Positions 1 to 7,328 of a stretch of 10,105 bases of DNA are shown piece after piece. The notes beneath the pieces are model-generated. The model saw only the letters and a program-made list of their open reading frames with translations, was not told the DNA's origin and did no database searches. Position numbers and translations under genes: made by a program. This stretch comes from Alphaproteobacteria bacterium (GTDB taxonomy: Bacteria; Pseudomonadota; Alphaproteobacteria; Micavibrionales; Micavibrionaceae), in assembly GCA_023301785.1 (NCBI GenBank), contig JALZUF010000248.1, positions 1 through 10,105 on the forward strand. The letters run 5' to 3'. Every line of letters starts with the position of its first letter. The first letter of the stretch is position 1.

Positions 1-423
1 GCGAAAAAGGCACAAGCGCATGACTTCATTGTTGATCTGGAAGATAAGTATGGCAACAAAGGGTATGATGCCTATGTTGGAGAGCGTGGTGTGCGTTTGT
101 CGGGTGGTCAACGTCAACGTGTGGCGATTGCGCGTGCGATCCTAAAAGATGCGCCGATTTTGGTGTTGGATGAGGCAACAAGTGCGCTTGATAGTGAATC
201 AGAAAAGCTTATTCAGGCGAGCTTGCTTGACCTGATGGAGAATAAAACGGTGATTGCTATTGCACACAGGTTATCGACCATTGCAGGGCTGGATCGATTG
301 TTGGTCATGCAAGAAGGTGAAATTATTGAAGATGGAACACATGATGAGTTATTGGCGCTTGATGGGTATTATGCGCGTTTGTGGAATATGCAATCAGGAG
401 GATTTTTGAAACCAGATGCTTAA
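1..423 (+). CDS. ABC transporter ATP-binding domain, C-terminal part (exporter type, 5' truncated by window)
   Basis: The frame is open from base 1 and gives 140 residues of an ABC ATPase, so the true start lies outside the window. Visible in order are the signature LSGGQ (residues 33-37 of the fragment), Walker B ILVLDE (53-58) followed by the D-loop SALD, and the H-loop histidine in IAHRLST (about 89). The Walker A and Q-loop belong upstream. The QRQRVAIARAIL and HRLST context and the ending (GTHDELL, then a tyrosine-containing tail) are typical of type I exporters of the MsbA/ABCB group, in which a six-helix membrane domain precedes the ATPase. It would hydrolyse ATP to drive export across the inner membrane. 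The substrate cannot be told from this part. An internal GTG at 91 is not a credible start because it would remove the region before the signature. The stop overlaps the next gene by 8 nt. Confidence 0.93.
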   Translation, partial: AKKAQAHDFIVDLEDKYGNKGYDAYVGERGVRLSGGQRQRVAIARAILKDAPILVLDEATSALDSESEKLIQASLLDLMENKTVIAIAHRLSTIAGLDRLLVMQEGEIIEDGTHDELLALDGYYARLWNMQSGGFLKPDA

Positions 424-625
424 TGTATTAGGAAAAGCTAAAGGAGCGTTTGATTTTGTGGCGGCTCGAATAACACCATCGGGGCGAGCTGAGCTGGCGC
501 AACAAGCGGCGGATGCGGAAGCGCATAAGAGATTTGTTGCACAGTCTCAAGAGTTTGATACGCGTAGGGATGCACATTTTAAGAATATAGGCCTTGATGT
601 TGGTGGTAGACGTTGGGAACGATAA
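416..625 (+). CDS. small hypothetical protein, 69 aa, overlapping the ABC transporter gene
   Basis: I do not recognise this protein. It is short, charged and mostly helical in character, with an Ala/Arg/Glu-rich middle and a basic end (GGRRWER). It has no signal peptide and no clear membrane segment. ATG 416 is the first usable start, because a TGA at 407-409 closes the frame upstream. A good Shine-Dalgarno AGGAGG lies at 396-401, though its distance to the ATG (14 nt) is long. The gene begins inside the last codons of the ABC transporter in another frame, which suggests translational coupling and a single transcript. Codon use resembles the neighbours (GCG and GCC alanines), which favours a real gene, but its shortness keeps confidence moderate. 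Confidence 0.6.
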   Translation: MLNVLGKAKGAFDFVAARITPSGRAELAQQAADAEAHKRFVAQSQEFDTRRDAHFKNIGLDVGGRRWER

Positions 626-635
626 AATTACCTAA

Positions 636-667
636 TTGATTGAATTTTAACGAAATTCAGCCATAAT
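636..667 (+). promoter_or_regulatory. candidate sigma70-type promoter for amn
   Basis: TTGAAT at 640-645 and CATAAT at 662-667 are separated by 16 nt and lie in the 48-nt gap before amn. TTGATT at 636-641 is an alternative -35 with a poorer 20-nt spacer. Initiation about 7 nt after the -10 box would fall at or very near the amn ATG (674). This is a prediction from consensus only. Confidence 0.35.
641..659. repeat. perfect inverted repeat TGAATTT-N5-AAATTCA inside the predicted amn promoter
   Basis: TGAATTT at 641-647 is the exact reverse complement of AAATTCA at 653-659, with a 5-nt centre (TAACG). It overlaps the proposed -35 box and fills most of the spacer, a usual place for a repressor operator. 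As a terminator of the upstream genes it would be poor, because the stem is AT-rich and no T-run follows. Confidence 0.45.
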
Positions 668-673
668 GTTTAG

Positions 674-2104
674 ATGGTTAAAACACTCAAAAAAATAAAA
701 TCCCGTAATTTTAAAGATGCAGATAAAGCGTTTGAGGCGATAAAAGAAATTTATCAGTCTCAAGTTGATTTTCTTTGTGCGCAGTTCGATGGCTTTTCTA
801 AAGGAAAAGTACCGAAAGAAAAGGTGCAAGGGTTCTACCCATATTTGCGTATAGAGGTGACAGAGAATTCTTACAAGAAGCTTAAGTCAGATAAGAAGTT
901 CTCTTATGGTTTTGTGTCTAAGCCCGGAGTTTATGACACCACGTTAACGCGGCCTGATATTTTTGGGCGTTATATGTTTGAACAAATTGATCATCTGATG
1001 AGCAACCATGGGTGCGACGTTGAGATTGGGGTTAGTTCTACACCGATACCGATTCATTTTGCCTTGGGTGAGGATTTCCATCTGGAAGGGGATCTCACAC
1101 AAGAAGACATGGATGATATGCCGAACTTGTTTGATCTGCCTGATTTGGAAACAATGGACGATCAGATCGCCAATGCGACACATGTTGTGAAAGAAGGCGA
1201 AGCCCAGCCGTTGGCGTTGTTTACCGCGCCGCGTATTGATTTGAGCCTGATGCGTTTAAAGCATTATACGGGCACGAAGGCCGAGCATTTTCAGAATTTT
1301 GTTATTTATACTAACTACCAATTTTACATTGATGAGTTCACGAAGATTGGTGAAGACAGTGTTGGTAAAGATGGTTATACCGATTTTATTAGCCCTGAAG
1401 CGGGTGCCCGTATGCCACAAATGCCAGCTTATCACTTGAAGCGTGACTGTGGCATGGGGATCACGATGATTAATATTGGTGTTGGCCCGTCCAATGCGAA
1501 GAATATTACAGATCACGTGGCGGTATTGCGTCCGCACGCATGGTTGATGTTGGGGCATTGTGCTGGATTGAGGAATTCTCAGGAGTTAGGGGATTATGTT
1601 CTGGCTCACGGATATTTGCGTGAAGATAATGTGCTTTACCATGATCTGAAGCCGAATATTCCATTGCCTGCTCTGTCTGAAGTGCAATTAGCGTTAGAAG
1701 ATGCGGTGAAGGAAGTCACCAAACTGCACGGGCATGATGTTAAGAAGGTTATGCGGACAGGGACGGTTGCAACCGTTGATGATCGTAACTGGGAGTTACG
1801 TGGATCTGTGCGTCAAAATCAAAGGTTTTCTCAAAGCCGTGCGATTGCACTTGATATGGAGTCTGGCACGATTGCGGCCAATGGCTTCCGTTTTCGTGTT
1901 CCTTATGGGACGTTATTGTGTGTATCGGATAAACCGTTGCATGGTCAGCTTAAATTGCCAGGGATGGCTGATAGTTTCTATCGGGAGCGCGTTAAGCAGC
2001 ACTTACAGGTTGGTCTGCGCGCAATGGAGATATTACGGGATATTGGTCCTGAGAAATTACATTCAAGAAAACTGCGCTCTTTCAACGAAGTTGCGTTTCA
2101 GTAA
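674..2104 (+). CDS. amn: AMP nucleosidase
   Basis: AMP nucleosidase hydrolyses AMP to adenine and ribose 5-phosphate and acts in the cytoplasm in purine salvage and AMP level control. The 476 residues match the length of E. coli Amn (about 484) and follow it end to end. There is an N-terminal Amn-specific domain (about residues 15-185, with the TRPDIFGRY and TPIPIHFA segments). The nucleoside-phosphorylase-like catalytic domain then carries RLKHYTGT (195-201), NIGVGPSNAKNI (267-278), LGHCAGLR (293-300), DDRNWELR (369-376), the MES motif near 395, and VSDKPLHG. Asp419 in that last motif corresponds to the catalytic Asp of E. coli Amn. The closing HSRKLRSFNE is also characteristic. ATG 674 is directly preceded by an in-frame TAG (671-673), so the start is fixed, yet no Shine-Dalgarno is seen. 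The next gene begins at the base after the stop. Confidence 0.96.
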   Translation: MVKTLKKIKSRNFKDADKAFEAIKEIYQSQVDFLCAQFDGFSKGKVPKEKVQGFYPYLRIEVTENSYKKLKSDKKFSYGFVSKPGVYDTTLTRPDIFGRYMFEQIDHLMSNHGCDVEIGVSSTPIPIHFALGEDFHLEGDLTQEDMDDMPNLFDLPDLETMDDQIANATHVVKEGEAQPLALFTAPRIDLSLMRLKHYTGTKAEHFQNFVIYTNYQFYIDEFTKIGEDSVGKDGYTDFISPEAGARMPQMPAYHLKRDCGMGITMINIGVGPSNAKNITDHVAVLRPHAWLMLGHCAGLRNSQELGDYVLAHGYLREDNVLYHDLKPNIPLPALSEVQLALEDAVKEVTKLHGHDVKKVMRTGTVATVDDRNWELRGSVRQNQRFSQSRAIALDMESGTIAANGFRFRVPYGTLLCVSDKPLHGQLKLPGMADSFYRERVKQHLQVGLRAMEILRDIGPEKLHSRKLRSFNEVAFQ

Positions 2105-2656
2105 ATGCCCAAAAATAATCTTGTTAAGATAACTGTCTGGTTCATTGTTGTTATCTTCATTTTATTTTTAATGGGGCAATGCACAGGTCATTTATCAAAA
2201 TCAGAAATTATTGCTCCTGTGTATTCAGGTGATTTAAAAGTGCATGGATGCCGACGTATAGGCCCTTGCGAAGAATTTGAGTTATCAGAAGATTTTCGAT
2301 TTTTTATATGGTGGGGAAATGATTTAGATCAGCTTAGTTTGGGGATTGATGATCATCACATACCTAAGAATACCATAGATATTTATGCTCAAAATGTGAA
2401 AGTTACAGTTCACCACAATCAAGACCAGACTGTATATACATCCCAAAATATTAAGATTTACGAAAAAGATATGGGGCATAGTTCTGGTCTATATACAACA
2501 TTTCAAAATATAAAACTGCCGTCTAATATTGTGTCAGATATGAAATATAATGTTGAAATTGTTTTTAAATTGAAAACAAAAAATAATGTTCGAACATATA
2601 ATTTTATAGGAATATTTAAACAAGGTAAGCTAACTGCCTTTTACCCAGTAGTTTGA
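2105..2656 (+). CDS. hypothetical membrane-anchored protein, 183 aa
   Basis: I do not recognise this family. Residues 8-24 form one strong hydrophobic segment after a basic start (PKNNLVK), giving a signal anchor or uncleaved signal peptide with the remainder outside the cytoplasm. The sequence around Cys26 (LMGQC) is not a proper lipobox because Gln precedes the Cys. The rest looks beta-rich with alternating hydrophobic residues, and two cysteines (49 and 55) could form a disulfide in the periplasm. The ATG follows the amn TAA directly with no Shine-Dalgarno, so translation probably depends on termination of amn. Base composition differs sharply: lines I counted gave about 32, 32 and 25% GC, against 52% in a line of amn. 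That points to recent acquisition or weak selection. A link to AMP metabolism is not shown. Confidence 0.72.
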   Translation: MPKNNLVKITVWFIVVIFILFLMGQCTGHLSKSEIIAPVYSGDLKVHGCRRIGPCEEFELSEDFRFFIWWGNDLDQLSLGIDDHHIPKNTIDIYAQNVKVTVHHNQDQTVYTSQNIKIYEKDMGHSSGLYTTFQNIKLPSNIVSDMKYNVEIVFKLKTKNNVRTYNFIGIFKQGKLTAFYPVV

Positions 2657-2658
2657 AA

Positions 2659-2928
2659 TTAAACGGAGATATCGAGGGCGGTGCCGCGATTGACTGAGCT
2701 TGAGACTCTGTTGGGGTCTGGACGGGCTTGGTCGCGTGATAGGGCGACTTTTTCGCTTATCTCGGCTTCGATACCTGTTGATAGAGAAGCGTTAGTTGTA
2801 TTGATGGCTTCTGGAGCGCGTTGAACTGTTGGGTTTTGGTCTCTAGGTTGCGTTGGCGCTTGGCCAGAACGAAATGCCTGCGAAGCAGGGGGCTGATTAA
2901 TGATGTTGTTTAAAGTGTTATCGATCAT
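2659..2928 (-). CDS. small hypothetical, probably disordered protein, 89 aa
   Basis: I do not recognise this protein. It is rich in Pro, Gln, Ala, Ser and Arg (residues about 12-42), with a possible short helix at about 50-65 (GIEAEISEKVALSRD) and a compact ending RGTALDISV. It has no signal peptide or membrane segment. It ends 2 nt from the stop of the oppositely oriented gene upstream of it on the map. A counted line is about 55% GC, unlike the neighbour at about 30%, and codon use is ordinary for the GC-richer genes here, which supports coding. A weak Shine-Dalgarno-like TAAGGAAG (complement of 2945-2952) lies rather far (16 nt) from the ATG. It could be an adaptor or substrate tail, but nothing shows a function. 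Confidence 0.55.
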   Translation of the reverse strand: MIDNTLNNIINQPPASQAFRSGQAPTQPRDQNPTVQRAPEAINTTNASLSTGIEAEISEKVALSRDQARPDPNRVSSSVNRGTALDISV

Positions 2929-2968
2929 ATTTTGTCGTGAATGACTTCCTTACAAGTTTCCTATATAT

Positions 2969-2998
2969 TTGATTATGTTAAATATTTTCTGTTATTAT
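2969..2998 (+). promoter_or_regulatory. candidate promoter in the 182-bp region before the DUF2336 gene
   Basis: TTGATT at 2969-2974 and TATTAT at 2993-2998 are spaced by 18 nt, predicting a leader of about 105 nt. A second, closer pair is TTGGTA at 3065-3070 and TTATAA at 3088-3093 with 17 nt between. The whole 2929-3110 stretch is very AT-rich, so such matches arise easily by chance. It also holds a GTTAAC at 3079-3084, but I found no full CtrA-type TTAA-N7-TTAA site. Confidence 0.28.
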
Positions 2999-3110
2999 AG
3001 TAGATGGGTTATTATTAATTATAAAGCCCAAAAATTAAGATTTAAATAAAGCGCATATCACTATTTGGTATGGGGGACGTTAACAATTTATAAACTTTTA
3101 GTGTGTATAT

Positions 3111-4325
3111 ATGTATCTAGGCAAAAAAAATAAGACCGATAAAGATCAGTGTTCAAGCAATTGTAGCTTATCTGATAGCTTCGGTGCAAATAATAAGCAG
3201 GGGTACAGAGATTTGGTTCTCAATATGTTACAAGATTCACCAGAAGTATCGAAATTGCTAGTGCAGTTGCATGATCACGAGCGATTATACAGCATGGCAA
3301 AGTCGAAAGACGATAAGTCGCGCATGGAATTGGCGCAGATTATCGCGGATCTTTTACAATATAATCAAAACACAACTCAGCATGAACTTATTGCCGATGT
3401 CCTTATGGGGATCATCGAAAAAGCAGAAATTAATTTAAAGCGAGCATTAGCGGAACGTTTGTCTTTAATAAAGGGTGTACCACTTCGTATTGTTCTTAAT
3501 CTGGCAAATGATGAGATTGATGTTGCGGATTCTATATTACAAAAAAGCGAAGACCTTAAAGACTTTGATTTGATTTATATCATGAAGGCAAAAGGGGTTG
3601 AGCATTCACGCAGTATTGCGCAACGTCCAAAAATTTCAGAACAACTTATTGATTTGCTTGCAGAGCAAGAAGATATGATTGTTGCCGTTAATCTTGCGAA
3701 TAATGAATCAATTACTATTACACCACGTTCAATGAAAATCCTTACAAATATGTCTATGCGCTCAGAAGAGTTGGCAAGACCGTTTATTCAAAGGTCAGAT
3801 ATTGACGTGAGTTGTGTGAAGAAAATTTATGAATTTGTTGGCGAAGAATTAAAACATTATATTCGCGACAATTTCTCAAGCGAAGACATGAGTGTCATCG
3901 GTAGTGAAATTAATGAACTTGTTAAAGAGTTTGGAAATTCAGAAGACGAAATTACCTCTCCTCCAGAGAATCTCATAACCAAGGCGCAGGACATGTTAAA
4001 AGCAAACATACTGTCGCCAACGGTTATGGTAGATAATTTACGCCGTGGGCAAATTGCAAACTTTTCAGCGCAAATGTCAGTTTATTGTGACATATCAGTT
4101 GAGCAAGTTGATCTTATTATAAAAGATAAAACGGGACTTAAGATGGTAGCGGCTTGTAAGCTTGCCGATATTCAAAAAAGTGATTTTGTGAATATGTATC
4201 TTTTGACATCACGTGTGCGTGGCGCGCGTATGATAAGTGAAACCTCATTATCTAAAGTGATGAGAAGCTTTGATAGAATTGATAAGCCGATGGCGCAGAA
4301 AATCTTAAGATCTGACCTTCATTAA
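3111..4325 (+). CDS. DUF2336 domain protein
   Basis: This 404-residue soluble protein shows the pattern of the DUF2336 family, common in Alphaproteobacteria. Helical HEAT-like repeats include RALAERLSLIKGVPLRIVLN (111-130), NDEIDVADSILQKSEDLKDFDL (about 133-154), HSRSIAQRPKISEQLIDLL (165-183) and a further unit near 185-230. The family's function is not established, and helical repeats of this kind usually bind proteins. The N-terminal 30 residues are polar and include two cysteines (14 and 18). Residues 255-290 look like an acidic linker before a second helical part. An in-frame TAG at 3099-3101 makes ATG 3111 the first start. No Shine-Dalgarno precedes it. It stands alone, converging on pgk with 21 nt between stops and no visible terminator. 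A sampled line is about 32% GC. Confidence 0.88.
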   Translation: MYLGKKNKTDKDQCSSNCSLSDSFGANNKQGYRDLVLNMLQDSPEVSKLLVQLHDHERLYSMAKSKDDKSRMELAQIIADLLQYNQNTTQHELIADVLMGIIEKAEINLKRALAERLSLIKGVPLRIVLNLANDEIDVADSILQKSEDLKDFDLIYIMKAKGVEHSRSIAQRPKISEQLIDLLAEQEDMIVAVNLANNESITITPRSMKILTNMSMRSEELARPFIQRSDIDVSCVKKIYEFVGEELKHYIRDNFSSEDMSVIGSEINELVKEFGNSEDEITSPPENLITKAQDMLKANILSPTVMVDNLRRGQIANFSAQMSVYCDISVEQVDLIIKDKTGLKMVAACKLADIQKSDFVNMYLLTSRVRGARMISETSLSKVMRSFDRIDKPMAQKILRSDLH

Positions 4326-4346
4326 ACACCAATATTTCTAAACTTT

Positions 4347-5516
4347 TTAAGCCGCTTTTTGTTGTTGTGATTTAAGCGCAGCAACACCGGGAAGCTCTTT
4401 GCCTTCAATCCATTCAAGGAATGCACCGCCCGCAGTTGAAATATAGCTGAAGTCTTCGACGACGCCTGCGTTATCAAGAGCGGAAACAGTATCACCACCA
4501 CCAGCAACACTTAACAGTTTACCTTCTTTGGTCAGAGCGGCGGCTTTTTGGGCGACTTTGTTTGTACCGTTATCAAATGGTTTCATCTCAAACACACCCA
4601 TTGGGCCGTTCCATAGAACCGTTTTTGCTTTTTCTAAAAGGGCTTCAATGTTTTTGATGGTGTCGGGGCCGATATCGACGCTTTCTTGATCATCTGCAAT
4701 AGCATCAAGGCCAACAATTTCATGGGCGGCATTTTCTTTGAACTCACGGATAGCAACGCGGTCGACAGGCAGGATGATTTCACAGCCTGCGGCTTTTGCT
4801 TTTTCAGCGATTGATTTACATTCATCGGCCATATCTTTTTCACAAAGAGAAATACCGACGGGTACACCTTGTGAAAATAAGAATGTGTTTGCCATACCAC
4901 CGCCAAGAACGAGGTAGTCAACTTTTTGTACGAGGTTGTTTAGAACGCTTAGCTTTGTAGAGATTTTTGCGCCGCCAACGATGGCAACGACTGGTTTTTC
5001 GGGAGCCTCTAGGGCGTTTGTTAGGGCTTTTAATTCAGCTTCCATAAGCAGGCCAGCGCATGATGGTAGAAGTCTGGCGAGTGTGTCTGTCGAGGCGTGA
5101 GCGCGGTGCGCGGTTGAGAAAGCATCGTTTACAAAGATGTCGCCAAGTGTTGCAAGTTCTTTTGCGTAGGCTTCGTCATTTGCTTCTTCGCCTGGGTTAA
5201 AGCGTAGATTTTCAAGTAGGCGAATGTCTTCGTGACTGTCTGCACCAAACCCAACCAGCACACCCCATTGATCACGAAGGGCTGGCGCAAGGAAGGATAG
5301 AGAATAGTCAGGATTGATTAAACCTTTTGGACGGCCAAAGTGAGAAATGATATTTACTTTACAATCTTGATCGCGCAAGTAATCAATGGTTGGTTTCAGG
5401 CGATCAATACGTGTTGTGTCTGTGACGGCGCCATCCTGTGTTGGAACGTTAAGGTCTGCACGGAGTAGGACTGTTTTTCCTTTTAGATCAAAATCACGTA
5501 ATGTTTTATAACTCAT
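4347..5516 (-). CDS. pgk: phosphoglycerate kinase
   Basis: This enzyme transfers phosphate from 1,3-bisphosphoglycerate to ADP, giving ATP and 3-phosphoglycerate in cytoplasmic glycolysis (the reverse in gluconeogenesis). The 389 residues are the usual bacterial length. Substrate-binding elements are RADLNVP (19-25, with Asp21 and Asn23), Arg36 in TTRIDRL, SHFGRPKG (58-65) and Arg138 in AHRAHAST. Nucleotide-binding elements are GGAKISTKL (181-189), LGGGMANTF (204-212), NGPMGVFE (303-310) and AGGGDTVSAL (338-347). All expected residues are present, so it should be active. The loop before LLENLRF is about seven residues shorter than in E. coli. A clear AAGGA Shine-Dalgarno lies about 8 nt before ATG 5516. 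It is the last gene of the minus-strand run, 18 nt after the proline iminopeptidase gene, an unusual partner for pgk. Confidence 0.97.
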   Translation of the reverse strand: MSYKTLRDFDLKGKTVLLRADLNVPTQDGAVTDTTRIDRLKPTIDYLRDQDCKVNIISHFGRPKGLINPDYSLSFLAPALRDQWGVLVGFGADSHEDIRLLENLRFNPGEEANDEAYAKELATLGDIFVNDAFSTAHRAHASTDTLARLLPSCAGLLMEAELKALTNALEAPEKPVVAIVGGAKISTKLSVLNNLVQKVDYLVLGGGMANTFLFSQGVPVGISLCEKDMADECKSIAEKAKAAGCEIILPVDRVAIREFKENAAHEIVGLDAIADDQESVDIGPDTIKNIEALLEKAKTVLWNGPMGVFEMKPFDNGTNKVAQKAAALTKEGKLLSVAGGGDTVSALDNAGVVEDFSYISTAGGAFLEWIEGKELPGVAALKSQQQKAA

Positions 5517-5534
5517 TTTCTTTTCCTTTTTGAA

Positions 5535-6524
5535 TTATCGAATATTTTTAATATGCTCAGTGGCCTCAATAAGACGAGAGCGAATGATAGGGTCTAGGGC
5601 AGAATGTCCAGCCTTGGTCACAGTAATGTAGTCCGCTTCTGGCCAAACGTTGTGGAGTTTGTGCGCCGAGATGATTGGGCATACCATGTCGTAACGTCCT
5701 TGGACGATTGTTGTTGGAATGTGACGGAAGTTATCGACCTTATTCAACAAGCTATCTTCTGGTTTAATCATGTGGTTTTTGAAATAGTGACACTCCAACG
5801 TAGCCAATGCTAAGGCGCGGTCTTGTTGTTCTTCGGTGACGATTAATTCGTAATTTGGCATGAGAAGGGAGCAAGCAGATTCATAGAGCGTCCAGTTTAT
5901 AGCGGCTTCCAATCTGATTTTTTTGTCTTCGTGAGTTAGGCGTTTGTGATATTCGTTTAGTAGATCATCACGCTTGTCTTCGTCAATTAAGCTAGCGAAC
6001 TGTTCCCATGCTTCGGGGAAGACGTGTTGATTTGTATATAAGAACCAATCAAGGTCGCCTTGCTCCATAAGAAAGATGCCGCGTAGTGTCATGCTAAGGC
6101 ATCTTTTGGCGTGCTCGGCGGCATAGGATAAGGCTAGCGTTGAGCCCCATGAACCACCAAAGATGTGCCATTTCTTAATAGAGAGATGTTTGCGGAGTTG
6201 TTCAATGTCGCGGACGAGGGCGGCAGTATTGTTATCATCGAGGCAACAATGGGGCGTTGAGCGTCCTGATCCGCGTTGATCGAATAGGATGATACGGTAA
6301 TGTTCGGGGTCAAAAAACTGGCGGAGTACTTCTGAACAGCCAGCACCAGGGCCGCCGTGAAGCACAACGATAGGAACACCATCAGGGTTACCGCATTGTT
6401 CCCAATACATTTCGTGAGGTTTATCAACGGCCAAATAGCCACTGGAATAGGGTTCAATCTCTGGATAGAACTCCATCAACGGTGGGCGCACTTGGAACGG
6501 GGTCTGGTCTTTTTTATTCTTCAT
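5535..6524 (-). CDS. pip: proline iminopeptidase (alpha/beta hydrolase, peptidase family S33)
   Basis: It removes N-terminal proline from peptides, normally in the cytoplasm. The 329 residues fit the family (about 310-330). The oxyanion-side motif HGGPGAG is at 56-62, DQRGSGRS at 82-89, and the nucleophile elbow GGSWGS at 123-128 with Ser125. The acid is Asp279 (GRYDMVCP) and the base His307 (KAGHSAL), so the triad is complete. The cap region with RGIFLMEQGDLDWF (148-161) is typical of Pip rather than other S33 hydrolases. The start ATG overlaps the stop of the preceding gene as ATGA (6521-6524), which suggests translational coupling. The first 16 residues before Met17 are polar and may be dispensable, and no strong Shine-Dalgarno is seen, in line with coupling. 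pgk follows 18 nt after its stop. Confidence 0.93.
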   Translation of the reverse strand: MKNKKDQTPFQVRPPLMEFYPEIEPYSSGYLAVDKPHEMYWEQCGNPDGVPIVVLHGGPGAGCSEVLRQFFDPEHYRIILFDQRGSGRSTPHCCLDDNNTAALVRDIEQLRKHLSIKKWHIFGGSWGSTLALSYAAEHAKRCLSMTLRGIFLMEQGDLDWFLYTNQHVFPEAWEQFASLIDEDKRDDLLNEYHKRLTHEDKKIRLEAAINWTLYESACSLLMPNYELIVTEEQQDRALALATLECHYFKNHMIKPEDSLLNKVDNFRHIPTTIVQGRYDMVCPIISAHKLHNVWPEADYITVTKAGHSALDPIIRSRLIEATEHIKNIR

Positions 6525-7327
6525 CGTACGGTACTATAACGGCCTTCTGCGGTTTTCACCATAAAATTTTGAATATCAAACTTTTCTTGATTTAAGAGCA
6601 AGAAAGCTAAGGCTTTGCGGTCTGATTGAAGGATAAGTCGAGCGTGATGTTGGCCTGTCTCGATATGTTTAGCATTATAGGGTGTGAGAGCCTCTAAGAT
6701 AGGGGCGCTGTTGATGATGATACGTTCTCCGTCGCTGCTCATTTTCAAGTGATCATATCGGTCAATATTTTCAGAGCGGATCTTCATCATGTTTTTATTG
6801 AAAATAATGGAGATTTCTTTGATCTGTTTGTCATTTTTAAATGACGCAAAAAGCTTTTCGAAGGGTATGGCTTTGCGATCATTACCGCTTGGCTTTTTGT
6901 AATTAATGGATTCAGCCAAGGCGAATTCAGGATAGGAAAAAGCGTAGCCATTATTTTCAAGAACGACGTATTTGATATCGCTGTTGAAGGGATCACCTTT
7001 GACAAGAGTGTGTTTTGTGATTTTGAAGGGAGTGTTGGGTTTAAAGTATTTATCAAGTTGTTGAACGTTGCCTTGATTGCAGCCCGCACAGGATAAGATG
7101 CTGTCGATGTTTACGCCAATTTTGTTAAGCGTTTTGGCCTCAATAGAGTTGGTGTAATACGCCTCAAAATCTGAAACGACGAGGAGGGAGTGATTTAAGG
7201 TGACTGTTGTATTTACAAGTGGGCTGTCTTTTATGACAGTTTCTTTTGCGAGGGAGGATTGGGTGATGAATAAGTAAACCGTGACACCAATAATTGCGAT
7301 CATCAGAAAGGTAAGTGCATATTTCAT
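6521..7327 (-). CDS. hypothetical signal-anchored (periplasmic-facing) protein, 268 aa
   Basis: I do not recognise this family. Starting at ATG 7327 the protein opens MKYALTFLMIAII and has a hydrophobic stretch to about residue 22 ending near SSLAKE, so it is a signal peptide or N-terminal anchor and the bulk is outside the cytoplasm. A CxxC pair (Cys80, Cys83, in SCAGCNQG) is the only notable motif and could bind metal or form a disulfide. Beta-strand-like segments with basic residues (about 95-135) and IIFNKNMMKIR give no confident fold. I prefer 7327 over the upstream ATG at 7384, because 7384 would overlap the preceding gene by 56 nt and put a basic tail before the signal peptide. With 7327 the junction is TAA, one base, ATG. 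Its end overlaps pip by 4 nt. Co-expression with the SNase-like protein is likely. Confidence 0.8.
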   Translation of the reverse strand: MKYALTFLMIAIIGVTVYLFITQSSLAKETVIKDSPLVNTTVTLNHSLLVVSDFEAYYTNSIEAKTLNKIGVNIDSILSCAGCNQGNVQQLDKYFKPNTPFKITKHTLVKGDPFNSDIKYVVLENNGYAFSYPEFALAESINYKKPSGNDRKAIPFEKLFASFKNDKQIKEISIIFNKNMMKIRSENIDRYDHLKMSSDGERIIINSAPILEALTPYNAKHIETGQHHARLILQSDRKALAFLLLNQEKFDIQNFMVKTAEGRYSTVR

Positions 7328-7328
7328 T

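Noticed and set aside
944..1183. Antisense open frames within amn, such as 944-1183 and 1256-1558 (-)
   Set aside because: They are shadows of a strongly conserved gene, with His/Ile/Cys-rich translations and no ribosome site.
3006..3029. Possible hairpin GGGTT...AGCCC in the leader of the DUF2336 gene
   Set aside because: Only about five pairs including a G-T, with a 14-nt AU-rich loop, so it is not a convincing riboswitch or thermosensor.
2971..3084. CtrA-like TTAA motifs
   Set aside because: Several TTAA half sites occur, but none have the N7 spacing of a full site, and the region is so AT-rich that half sites are expected.
4634..4921. Open frame within pgk on the same strand
   Set aside because: It is an out-of-frame shadow of pgk, rich in Ser, Lys and Leu, with no family features.
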